Below, in pieces: positions 11,702 through 22,270 of a DNA stretch of 64,000 nucleotides. This DNA comes from Xylogone sp. PMI_703 (Eukaryota > Ascomycota > Leotiomycetes). Position 1 is the stretch's first letter. Every line of letters starts with the position of its first letter. A model generated the notes under the pieces. That model did no database searches. It worked only from the letters and a program-made list of their open reading frames with translations, and was not told the DNA's origin. The DNA is taken from the NCBI GenBank assembly GCA_021399445.1, contig JAJTUQ010000002.1, forward strand, positions 2,108,001-2,172,000, in the 5' to 3' direction. Both the position numbers and the translations under genes were made by a program.

Positions 11702-13464
11702 CTACGGTGCATCTTTTAATGATGTTTCTTTAACGTACGGCGGATCTTCGGTATATACCTCGTACTTATACTTACTTCCTGCATGGTCATCTCTTAGGTG
11801 AGCCTGGCCTTTCCCGTATATTTTCTCACGAGCTGTAAGTCCATCCTCTTGCTGAGGATATATTCCTCGGGCACGAAGTTCTGGGACAAGGAGATCCACT
11901 ACATCCTCGAACGTACCCGGTGTAGTGACATAACCAAGGTTGAATCCATCTACATCTGCCTCTCTCACCCAACGCTCAAGTTCATCAGCAACTGTGGAAG
12001 GCGATCCTACAGCAATTGGACCCATTCCACCAATCGAAGCCACCTCTGCCAAAACTTCTGGGGTCCATTTTGGAATAGCTTTGCTCGTCGTTGAAAATGC
12101 ACTAAGCGCTGAGGTAATCTTGTGCACTTCAACTGAGTCCTCCTTTGTAATTTCTTTACCAAGGGGAAGTTTAGAAATATCAACCCCTGTCCAACCACTA
12201 ACTAGCACAAGCCCTCCTATTGTTGAGGCATACTTTTTTGCCTCCGCAAGTTTTTCATGTGCTTCTTCATCTGTACGTCCGACTATAGGAGTGAATGTGC
12301 AAAAGAACTTAATGGACGAGGGATCACGGCCACCTTCTTTGGCAAGCCTGCGAATATTTGCAATCTTGGGTGCTAGAATTGAAGGGTCATGTCCAGTGAC
12401 GACAATTGCCTCGGCGTGTTTAGCCGCAAAGGCTGATCCAGCACTATCACATATGTTTAAAACCCAATTCCGCAACAGACAGATGTTACTTACGGCGAAG
12501 TTCCGGCTTGGAAAAGAAATGGCGTTCTTTGCGGCGATGGATCAACAATATGTCTTGTTTCCAAGTTAAAATATTTTCCATGATGGCTGATCTGGCGAAC
12601 TTTGTCTGGATCAACATAAACATCATTTTCTGCATCTTCAACCAGTGCGTCTTCACTCCACGATCCTTCCCAGAGCTTGTAGAGCACCTCAAGGTATTCG
12701 TCGGCTTGTCTATATCTCTCGTCATGCTCTATAGGCGTATCAATTCCGATTGCTTTAAATGCGCTCTTTTTCCAGGAAGTTACAATATTCCTAAATTTGT
12801 AAGTTTATTCACTTGCGCATGGAGATATAGTCACATACCACCCAACACGGCCACCTGTGAGATGATCAAGGGTAGAAAAGCGCTTTGCTAGTAAGAATGG
12901 GGGCTCAAATGTTGTACTTGCTGTGATTCCAAAGGCTAAGTTCTTTGTTACTGGGAGATTATCAGTATTTCCAATGTTTGGTGGTATCTCAAGTTTAATA
13001 ATATAAGTACGGATGAGACTCACCTGCTGCCATCGCACTAATAGGCTTCATGGTTAACGTTAGTAATTAGCAGTCAGTGAACTCGTCAATTAATTACACA
13101 CAATAGTAGGATCAGTGACGGGCCATTGTGCTGCTCTCCGGATACAGTTGTCTAAGCTTCCCTCATAAGTGTCATATCCTCCATATGTATCTGCAATGAA
13201 GAGCGCATTGATGTTTCCCCGTTCGAGGATTTTGGCAAGATCTATCCAATATTGCAACTTGCGTTTTTGGCCAGATCGATCTTTAGGATTCTATGTAAAT
13301 TATGTTAATACGGAGATATACACCTCATTTCAATATAGACGGAAATGTAATAATACCTTCCATTGCCCGGGACTCAAATGCCCCACGGTTGACATATCAA
13401 ATGCATTCAGCAATATTTGCTTCCGCTCACCAGATGGTGGCGGCGGAGTTGAATCAGAGGACAT
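11702..13464 (-). CDS. FMN-dependent monooxygenase, NtaA/SnaA/DszA (luciferase-like) family
   Basis: Members of this family use reduced FMN from a partner reductase to oxygenate substrates such as nitrilotriacetate, pristinamycin precursors or dibenzothiophene sulfone. Six exons fit: 13464..13357, 13290..13102, 13045..13024, 12950..12839, 12790..12494 and 12443..11702, 489 residues. The third exon is only 22 nt. Diagnostic stretches in order are LLNAFDMSTVGHLSPGQW, WIDLAKILERGNINALFIAD, AMAAVTKNLAFGITASTTFE, LDHLTGGRVGWNIVTSW, FLFQAGTSPAGSAFAAKHAEA and the C-terminal DGFNLGYVTTPGTFEDVVD. These match the NtaA/SnaA branch, not F420 enzymes. No flavin reductase gene is visible in the window. It shares a 413-bp divergent promoter with the Dal5-type transporter, so the transporter may import its substrate. 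Confidence 0.9.
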
Positions 13465-13877
13465 ATTATTCTAGTTGGGTATTTTAAAAAGGAATATTAT
13501 GTCTATCATTCAACTATCTAGAAACTATCTCATTCTACTAGAATGTTAGATTTATCTTGTTCTTCATGGGTATCTAAATGAATGTTACGCACTCGCTTAC
13601 AGTAATTGCGTGCTTGAGGATGATAGTCACGCACAAACCCAAGAGGCCTGACAGTGCGATAGTGTGCATCTAACTCTGGGCTCAGATTTTGGAAGTGGGA
13701 TGAACGGTTACAAGAGGCAGAGTGTGCGTCAATCACGATAATTTTCTCTTTTGGTACCCTGGCTAGTACAAGTTGACGTGATCGATATCCATTATGAGAA
13801 ACCCATATAGAGCTGTTATATTTATTGAAGATCACTGAATTTCTTCTCTCTAAAAGCAACCCAGTCACTGAGGAAAT
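13465..13877. promoter_or_regulatory. Divergent promoter, FMN monooxygenase / anion transporter
   Basis: This 413-bp spacer lies between two outward-facing genes, so a single regulatory region could drive both. No clear TATA box or long repeat is seen. Confidence 0.4.
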
Positions 13878-15655
13878 ATGAGTTCGGATACAGAGCCGGA
13901 TAAGAAACTGTGGGCAGTTGGCAAAGCCCCAAGTGGCGAAGCCGCTTCTGATGTCCCAAACGACGCCGAATCTGATCGTATCGCATTTCTGTCAAGCTTT
14001 ACTGCAGAAGAGGATAGGGCAATCAGACGAAAGGTGGACTGGAGATTCCTATGGCTTATTGGGATGATGTATATCATCAAAAATGTGAGGATATCAAATT
14101 ATAGTCTTCCATTCACATGCTTATATTGCGAAGATTGATTACACCAATGCAGCGAGTGTGAAAGTACTTCAAGTTGGCCAACCTTCGAACATCTTGAATC
14201 AACTTCATATGACGTCTGATGAGTATAACTGGGTTCAATCGATATATTTTGTAAGTGCCAATGAGTCTCAACTATTTATAGAACAATTTCACTCATTACT
14301 ATAAGATTAGCTATATCGTATTCGAAGTCCCCAGCAATCTGTTGCTTAAGAGAATGACTCCTCGCAATTGGCAATTCCGTATTATCCTCACATGGGGCAT
14401 CGTTCTAGCCTGCCATGCAGCAGTTAAGAATAAACAGGGTCTATATGCAGCTCGATTTTTCCTCGGGGTGATGGAAGCTGGGATGTTTCCTGGAATCGCA
14501 GCTCAACTTTGCAGTTGGTATCGTAGTGATGAGATGGGCAAGCCGATTATGTGGATGTTTGGTTTCCAAAATTGCTCCGGTGTTGTTGGATCGTTACTTG
14601 CTTATGGGATTTCATACATGAATGGGCTCGGCGGTATGAGTGCTTGGCAATGGGTGTACCTCCTCGAAGGTATCTTCACAATACTTTTCTCCTTCGTGGT
14701 GTATTTTGTACTTCCTGACTATCCCAAGTCACCAAGATCAAGCAAGTGGTTGACAACAAGAGAGCAACAATATCTCGAAGTGAGACTCTCGGAAAATGCT
14801 CCAAGGACGGAGGATGCAAGATTCAATAAGGTCGAGGTCATTGCTTCCCTTCTCAATCCGCGAACTTACGCATTTATGCTATCACAAATTCTTTTAAACT
14901 TTGGTGGCTATGGATTGAGTTGGCAATTACCAACTGTAACAACTGCTCTAGGATTTGCCGGGCTACCTAGAAATCAGCTTCTCAATATTCCACCCGCCGC
15001 AGCATCAGTGCTAGCAATAATATTTGCTGGCTGGTTTATGAAACGAGCATATCTTACTCGCCCGGCTTTCATCATGTTCATCTGTGCCGGAGCCTTAACA
15101 TTCTTCATAATTCTAGCCGCTACAAACAACAAATACGCCGTATATATTGCCTGTGTGTTTGGATCTATGTTCTACGCAGTATACTTTATTCCATTTTGGG
15201 CATGTTAGTAGACAATCGGTTTCCTGCTGAAGATCAGGACTACTGGAAGCTAACGTTTATTACTAGGGCGGTCATCGACTTTAGAAGGCACCACTGGGAC
15301 AGCGTTCACTCTTGCATTCCAATCCTGCGTCGGACAAGTAGGTGGAGTTATCGGTCCTCAATTATTCCAGTCTCGATATGCCTATAACGGTTATAAAACG
15401 CCGTTCGCTATCTGTGCTGCTGCGATTGGGTGCGGCTGGCTTGCTAGCGCATGGACTTGGTGGCTAACAAGAAATGTCGAATGGGATGTAAGAAGAATTA
15501 GGAGGCTAAGAATTAAAGCGGAAAAGAATGGGACTATCTATACGGCTGATGATGTCAAAGTCTTCAGTGAGAGGAAGTTCTATGGGAAGTGGCTTATGAA
15601 AGATTCAAAGAAGACAGTGGCTACGGAGGGACTTTCTGATCCGGAGTTTGTGTAG
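13878..15655 (+). CDS. MFS transporter, Dal5-like anion:cation symporter
   Basis: A plasma-membrane importer of organic anions such as allantoate, nicotinate, vitamins or sulfonates (ACS family). Exons are 13878..14084, 14134..14250, 14306..15203 and 15267..15655, 536 residues. The family signature is clear: EEDRAIRRKVDWRFLWLIGMMYI before TM1, IDYTNAASVKVL after it, EVPSNLLLKRMTPRNWQ, and ARFFLGVMEAGMFPGIAAQL. About twelve hydrophobic segments are visible. The third exon follows acceptor ataag at 14305, not the attag five bases later, because only the former keeps ISYIVFEVPSN in frame. The C-terminal tail is short and basic. It is divergent from the FMN monooxygenase and convergent with the class II aldolase-like gene. 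Confidence 0.92.
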
Positions 15656-16224
15656 ATATTTGAAAGCCGTGAAGAATTTTACTGGGATTTTCATCCATAA
15701 TTACAGTTTCGAATATTATAGAGTAGATATATGATTCCATATACTTACAAGTGCAAATGGGTATTTTTCAAGGTCACAAAGGCCCCCAGAACTATTGTGG
15801 CCATTGAGACCGATACATACGTTTTATCAAATTTACGACCCTGCATAATCTAAAACTGTAACAATGATTACAATTTAAGTAGTGATTCATGCCGCGGTAC
15901 GGATTCTCGAGCCTCAAGCTCAAGCCTTGGTATGCGTCAGGGCAAGCAAATAGCGCAAGCTGGGATAAAGAAGGCGATCCATCATTGGCCACACTTTGAA
16001 ATTTACATTTGAGAGAAACAGTACAAGTAAGGACTTCTCTAACGATAGCCATTGGACGAGAAATCCTTGAAGACTACTGCCCTTATCTCACCATCGAGAC
16101 GATTGATTGGATCCTCCTCAGAGACAGTAAACGAGTAATAAATCCAACTTGGAACAAAATTTTTAATATCAATATTCCGAACCACACCGGCAATCACAAA
16201 CCAGTGGCTTGTTTAAAAAGGACC
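15656..16224. other. Convergent 3' spacer
   Basis: 569 bp between two 3' ends (transporter and aldolase-like gene). AT-rich, with short meaningless open frames only. No RNA gene or repeat recognised. Confidence 0.4.
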
Positions 16225-17214
16225 TTAGCCTCGATTTACATATAAGCCCGCAGCTTCCACCTCTCTCAACCACAATGTCCAAGGTCTCATAGCTGACCAT
16301 TTTGTCATCTCCATTGCTGCATCCGCTTCCTCTTGACTAAGATAATGAATCGCTTGGTCAGACCCTTGTTCTTGCGGTGATTCAGCTCTCCATGCGGCCC
16401 TGGTCAACAAGGCAGTAGTTTGTATGGATGCGTTATTCTGAGTGTAGATAGCCCGTAGAACACAATCTTGAATTGTAGGACCTACAATGGTCATTCCGTG
16501 ACCTCTCATCAAGACGACACTATGATCGGGACCTGTTGAAGGATCGCCGGAAAATGTAGCAGCAAGTGCAGCTCCAAGATGCGTATTACGGACGAGCATA
16601 TCAGGATTATCAACACCCGGCCGTATATGCTTAGCATTATCATAAATTGGGGTTCCGGAGGAGCCTATATATATTGGATAAGTAACCTGGCAAACAGTAG
16701 TAAGCGGAATGGGTTTGGCTTACGCAGAAAACCACCCATATGGTAGCAAGGTTTGAGCGGGACCCCTACACATTTTTAGTAGCTAAGATTTCTCTAATTG
16801 GATTTCGGTATACCTGAAATGGTGTATGGTACAACAGCGTCGGAATGACTATGGATGACGCTATTGACCTCGGGATAACGCTTCAGAATCTCACTGTGGA
16901 TGCATCTTTCAGCGTATCCTACAGCTGAATTCGGGTCAACAGGCTCTGCGTTCTCGACCCAATACTCGATTAAGTCATTACGCGAAGATACAGTTGCAGG
17001 CGCGGTATTTTTGCACATTATGAAGATTTTGGGATCTCTGGGATGCCTTACGGAGATGTGTCCATAAGCATCTAGGATCCTAAGTCGTATTATTAGGAGT
17101 CATGATATCAAATTCGTTATAACTTAGAGCGTACCGGTGATAATGGAGAATATGACAGCTGGATATGAGAGTTCGGTAGAGCTCCGAGAGACTCGGATCC
17201 TTATCTAACGACAT
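16225..17214 (-). CDS. Class II aldolase/adducin-domain protein
   Basis: Stand-alone class II aldolase-fold proteins cleave or epimerise sugar phosphates or decarboxylate related acids using zinc. The fungal members are mostly uncharacterised. Exons are 17214..17135, 17079..16814, 16765..16724 and 16664..16225, 275 residues. The zinc site is recognisable: VIHSHSDAVVP (H103, H105) and RGHGMTIVG (H185). YAERCIHSEILKRYPEVNSV (about 82-101) supplies the usual acidic helix. The N-terminal ILDAYGHISVRHPRDP is also typical. No adducin tail is present. Intron 3 leaves a small 42-nt exon encoding CYHMGGFL. The gene is last in the alternating set begun by the regulator at 8 kb, and C-C bond cleavage after oxygenation and reduction would make sense, but that is inference. 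Confidence 0.88.
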
Positions 17215-18471
17215 ATTAATTGTGTGGGTTGGTCGTACTCTATGCTACTTTGATATCAAAAGGGTACGGAGGGATTTAAGACTCAATCTGGATCATCAAG
17301 ATGCTTGCGGGGAAGGCTGTGGTGATAACGAAGGTTCGGAACTGATGGGAGGGGAGATCTCGGAGGTATCTTCCGGGAACGGAACCCCGCACCGAAGTCA
17401 GCGAAGGATGGGGGAAATCGATCTAATGAGCCGCATTATTATAGTGCAGATATATTTTATAAATAAGAGTAATGTAATGGAAGCTGGCGTTAAAGTCCTC
17501 ATAATTATATCTACGTTTCCTGGTTTGTGGACATCTGACAGCTTCGCCAGCAGAAACGATGTGAAGCAGACTTCAATGAAAATTCAAAGTCTCTCTTAGG
17601 CTTAGACTAATCAACGAACGTAAAATCCATCTCAAGATGCTCTTTTTCCATAGCTGAACAATTTGGCTAGTCATAAAATTGACAATTTGAGAGGACGAGG
17701 ATGTTTATCTATGATTATGTTCAATATGGAAATGGTAGAGAATTCATATCGGAACTAGAGAATTTCTAGGTAGATAGGCGGCCTGGATATTATCTAGGTT
17801 GGTGCACGCTCATCGCAACTAGTCATAATTCTTTTTTCTTTTCCAGGAGTATTATCTACGTACAGCCTAATCCATCGTATCTAGCTTAAGCTAGAATGCA
17901 TGATTAGAGCACTAGCAAGTTACATAATTACATTCGACTATATAGAGCCCATTTTGTCAATGTTAGCCTATAATTTATCGAGTGAAGGAGTATCCCATAG
18001 TGCAAAGCGTTCCCGACATGAGTAATTCTTATACGGGCGAAAGTTCAATGAACAAAATAAATCAAGTTTCTAGAAGCATCACTAGCGACTAGGAGAATTT
18101 TGGAAGTTAAAATAAAGTGAAATTATGTGTGATCAACTATGTCGATATAGAAGAGTCAACTTACTATTATAGAAATACATGAGCTTATTGTAATGAATGA
18201 TATGAAACTCAACTTCTGATCTCAATAGGTAAATATTGTATAAAGCACTGTTGTTTCACGAAAGCTTGAAAAACATCACTACGGGGTATTCGGCTAGTGA
18301 CGTCATATCAAAACTCTTACGCCGTTTAGATTGTTCGTAAAGAATTAGGTTTGAGCTAAATTCACTCATGCCACATACAATGTCTGTTACTTATCTAAGT
18401 CCTCAGGCACAAATTCCACAAGTGGTTTAAAGAGTATTATACGAGTCGTCGACATCGGTTGACATTGCTGG

Positions 18472-18505
18472 GTGGATTTAGCTGAGCCGATGAGTGGATT
18501 TAGCT
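18472..18505. repeat. 12-bp direct repeat gtggatttagct x2
   Basis: Two exact copies, 18472-18483 and 18494-18505, spaced 22 bp start to start (about two helical turns), about 660 bp above the dehydrogenase start. Possible binding sites; function unknown. Confidence 0.6.
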
Positions 18506-18525
18506 CAAACCCAGAGTTACGGCCT

Positions 18526-18555
18526 CGATAAATTATCGCCCGATAACTTGTCGGG
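18526..18555. repeat. Two adjacent inverted repeats
   Basis: cgataa-a-ttatcg (18526-18538) is a perfect 13-bp palindrome, and cccga...tcggg (18539-18555) follows directly. GATA cores and CGG half-sites suggest AreA-type or Zn2Cys6 binding, unproven. Confidence 0.5.
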
Positions 18556-19160
18556 AACAAATCCTATTTTGCTGCTGTCTCATAGATAATTTGTAATCGA
18601 TATTGCATGATTAATAGGAATCATAAGGAACTTCTGGCATACCAATAGTCCATCATTTGAACACGAGACCGTTTCTGGAAATGGCTGCCGCCAAGAATCT
18701 AGAAACTCCCCGTCCTTCAGAATGGGGCGAACCCTAATGTTCGCTATCGCCGAACGGGAGCGCTTCCGTCCTTGAGCCAGCCCAAGTCTGTGGTACTCTA
18801 AGCGATCCACCCGAGCTGCCTTACTCATCCCAACCAATAGCATTTCAGGGCGCAATTTGTTCTATGAAGAGTTGATATCGGAGGAATGGTCTTGACGTCC
18901 TATGAGCTCCACTAACTGACAGCTGGTACACCAAGGCGTTTGTGACGTGCCACTGACTACTTCATGGAGCGGCGAAGATTAGAAAGCACATGGAAAAGTC
19001 AAGATGGATCTCTGACAAAGTCATCATAGGTGGTCTCAAACAGAGTATATATATATGTCTCTGTTCTTCTCTGTTTGACCATAGCAGCTCAGTTCAAAAT
19101 CAACACATTTACAAACAATACATCCTATCTATCAAAGAAAAATTTATACTATTATTCAAA

Positions 19161-20257
19161 ATGAGCGTTACCTTTGACGTATTCCGAGGCACCAAGGAGA
19201 GGAGAATCGTTGAAGATAAGACGACCCGAGTTTTGAAGCCTACTGAGGTCTTCGTCCGCATAACGCACTCCGGGTTATGTGGAACTGACCTGCACTATGT
19301 CGAAAGCGGTCACGTCTTAGGGCACGAAGGCATTGGAATTGTAGAACAGGTGGGAAGCAATGTTACAAGTCCTAAAGTCGGTGATCGAGTTGGAACTGGA
19401 TACGTGCACAAAGTCTGTGGCATCTGCAAGAATTGCTTAACAGGTATTTTTCAAGCATATATTCCTCAAAATATACCCAAAGCTAACATTTTGAAGGCTG
19501 GGATATCTTCTGCGAGAACAAAGAGGAGTATGGTACACACAACTTTGATGTTGGCTCACTTGGATCCGGAATGGTATGCGAAGCCGATTGTGTTGTCCCA
19601 ATTCCAGATGGATATGCCTCTGAATATGCGGCTCCGATGATGTGTGCGGGTGCAACCGTATGGACTGTTCTCTCTAGATACGGGATCCGCGCAACTGATC
19701 GTGTCGGCATATTGGGAATTGGCGGGCTGGGCCACATAGCAATCAAGCTAGCAGCTGCCATGGGATGCCACGTTGTGGTTCTATCCGGTTCGGAATCCAA
19801 AAGGGAAGAAGCTCTCAGTTTTGGAGCAAGCGAATTCTATGTCATCAGAGATGGTAAGAAGCCTGAAGGCTTCGAAAGTCTAAACCACCTACTCGTGTGC
19901 GGAAGTGCAAAAGTAGATTACAACTTGTGAGAATACCATCTTTCAATACATGCATAGTTACTGATATAGTTCTCCAGGCTATGTGATCTAGTGGCAGCAA
20001 ACGGATCCATATATCCTCTTACAGTTGACCTCACCCCGACTGAAGTTCCACTGTTACGTGTGGCGATGAATGGAGTTCGTATCCAAGGGTCGCTTGTAGC
20101 ATCTCGCCAAGGCTTTAGAGACCTGTTGCAATTCGCAGCAGAGAAGAAAATTGTGCCAACAATTGTGAAGTTTCCTTTAACAAAAGACGGCATTGAGAGT
20201 GCGATTAAGGGACTTGAGGCCGGAAAGATACGATACAGGGCCGTGCTTACCAATTAG
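19161..20257 (+). CDS. Zinc-dependent alcohol dehydrogenase (MDR family)
   Basis: A cytosolic NAD(P)-linked dehydrogenase of alcohols or aldehydes. Exons are 19161..19443, 19497..19926 and 19978..20257, 330 residues, slightly short for the family. The catalytic zinc site is in SGLCGTDLHYVESGHVLGHEGIG, and the structural zinc site is the four cysteines of CGICKNCLTGWDIFC, interrupted by intron 1. The nucleotide fold motif GILGIGGLGHIAIKLA lies mid-protein, and VVVLSGSESKREEALSFGASEF is the second Rossmann strand and helix. The ATG at 19161 is preceded by a TATA-like stretch. An upstream in-frame extension exists to 18990 but lies before the TATA and is rejected. The substrate cannot be told; the structural-zinc pattern is of the yeast Adh type. 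Confidence 0.9.
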
Positions 20258-22270
20258 GTACTTGGTGGGATAATTTTGAGTAAAATATTACACGGTTGAG
20301 TTATTCATCTGTCGTTGGAGTAGGATCGCAGGATGCATATAGACATGGTGTTTGATTATACTATCCTTAAGTTAGACTAATTTATATCTACATGCGATTT
20401 ATTATAGATCTACATGAACAGTGATAATGCTAGCGATGCCTGCCTATCAATCACTTCACATTTGATACAACAGTACTGTTATGGCCACAATATGGAATGA
20501 ATTGACAATTAATGACTTGGCAGATACTCAGATTAGCCCACTGGGCTTATTTGTAATAATGGATGATTAGTTATGCAGTGTATGTAGGGATGCGAACCCA
20601 CAGTTTGTGACTCCTTTATATTTCGGGTTTTAAAGTGTACTCTTTAAGTTTATAACTGGCAGACCGCTGAATTTATGGGACGCACATACTTGACTAAGTT
20701 CATACAGATTTAACATGTAAATAACTGTTGTATTGAGTTATGAATGAAAATATGGTCTGGAATTTATTAGAAAGAGTAGTGGTTCTTCACACTTTGATTT
20801 CCGTATCTTGTGACAATAAGGCCAGAGCTAATGACGCGATCTCTACTATCGGCTATTGCGTATACTACTTAACCTTCATTCGCCACCCAATGCTTTGATA
20901 TTTAAGGGTAAACACCTTAGAATACACGAAATACTATGAATACTAGTACAGTAAATTATTTTTGATGTCATGATCACAATTGTTAGCCGAATTGCAAGTG
21001 CGTTTAGCTTTGGCCCACGGTGCAGGTAATGAATGGCGTGTTTGGCGAAAGCATGGTTGAACTGTGCTCTTTCCATGTTGCTATACACGATTCTTGCTTT
21101 TACATAATATTGTTCATTTTCGGCGGAGGCAATATGGCAAATGTCTTCTGATTAATAAGATTCCTCAGTCCCTGTTGTCAATTTGCATTCCTGAGTCAAG
21201 CGAGGTGAAGAGACGGACTTCCGCAAAGAAGCGGATCGCATCCGTCTCGGTGGTTGCCAGTCGGAACTTCCCGCTGCTCAATAGATCGGACATTCTAGCC
21301 CGAAAATGACGCAATACCGGCAGTATCTTTTAGTGACGAGTCAGTAACGACTTGACCTTGCCATGTTCACGTAAATAATACTCTTTGGCAATCTATTAAT
21401 TTATGGACTTGACGGTAGAATACAATATCTAGCAATTATCGTCATCACTATGATGTTTAAGATGTTACAACCACCCTCATTAGATCCATAGGATGGGGAA
21501 TTTACCATGATCTCTGGGTTCATGTCTTAACATAGACACGGAATACGATATAATTCAGATATTGTTCGTTACAAAGCCATTCTTTCATATGGGGCATTAC
21601 TTTGAGGAAATCATGGACACTAAGCTTTGTATGTCTGCCGTTCTTCTTACGTGTATAACGAATACCTTATGGGTTGTTTTAAAGTTAAATTCCGCTCAAG
21701 TGGTGTACTTACACTCTAGCGGGAATTTATACGCCCTTGCGATATACTGAGCAAAATCGCGAATATAACGGTTCCAGCTAGAGCTGGGGAAGTAGCACCT
21801 GTAAATGAAAATTTACTTGTTAAATATGAAGAAAGAACAAAGCTTGTGGGATAGTTTTGGTGTCAGAACAAAATTATATAGGGTTAAGCAGCCGGGCAAC
21901 TGAAGTTCTCCTTTTGTTCCGGACAAACCCTTCTTGTGGAGGGGGACCGAAGATTATCTACATTTTCGAGAGGGCCTACAGAGTTTCTTGCGGACTTTTT
22001 CTAAAGGTACTTTGTTGTGACGTGCCCAGCTAAATTTATGAATGCTACACGTCGATTTAGAATTGTCGTGCTGATAGTATAGCATTGTACGGTACCTGAG
22101 TGCTGACAAATGAGGATGGCAAATCTCCAAACCAATCGCTAAAAAATGACTGGCCCCATGCACGTAAAGCTTGCTTAACCTACGAGAGCTGCATGCAACC
22201 TCCGATATCACACGGAAGGCTCCCGTTGAGCTCCAATTCATGCCCTGTGTATTGTTTCTATTGAAGCCAG
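20258..22270. other. Intergenic 2.0 kb, no gene found
   Basis: AT-rich spacer between the alcohol dehydrogenase and the second regulator. Open frames are short and meaningless on both strands. No repeat, tRNA or transposon relic recognised. Confidence 0.45.

Larger units (their letters stand above)
17215..19160. other. Intergenic 1.9 kb with clustered short repeats
   Basis: A divergent spacer between the aldolase-like gene and the alcohol dehydrogenase. No gene recognised. Separate entries describe repeats near 18.47-18.56 kb. A TATA-like run, gagtatatatatatg, lies at about 19043-19057, roughly 110 bp above the dehydrogenase ATG. Confidence 0.5.

Noticed and set aside
17222..17599. Open frame of 125 codons
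   Set aside because: Composition and content are not protein-like, and there are no splice or family signals.
18990..19160. Upstream in-frame extension of the alcohol dehydrogenase
   Set aside because: It lies over the TATA-like run and adds residues that do not resemble the family, while the ATG at 19161 gives a standard N-terminus.
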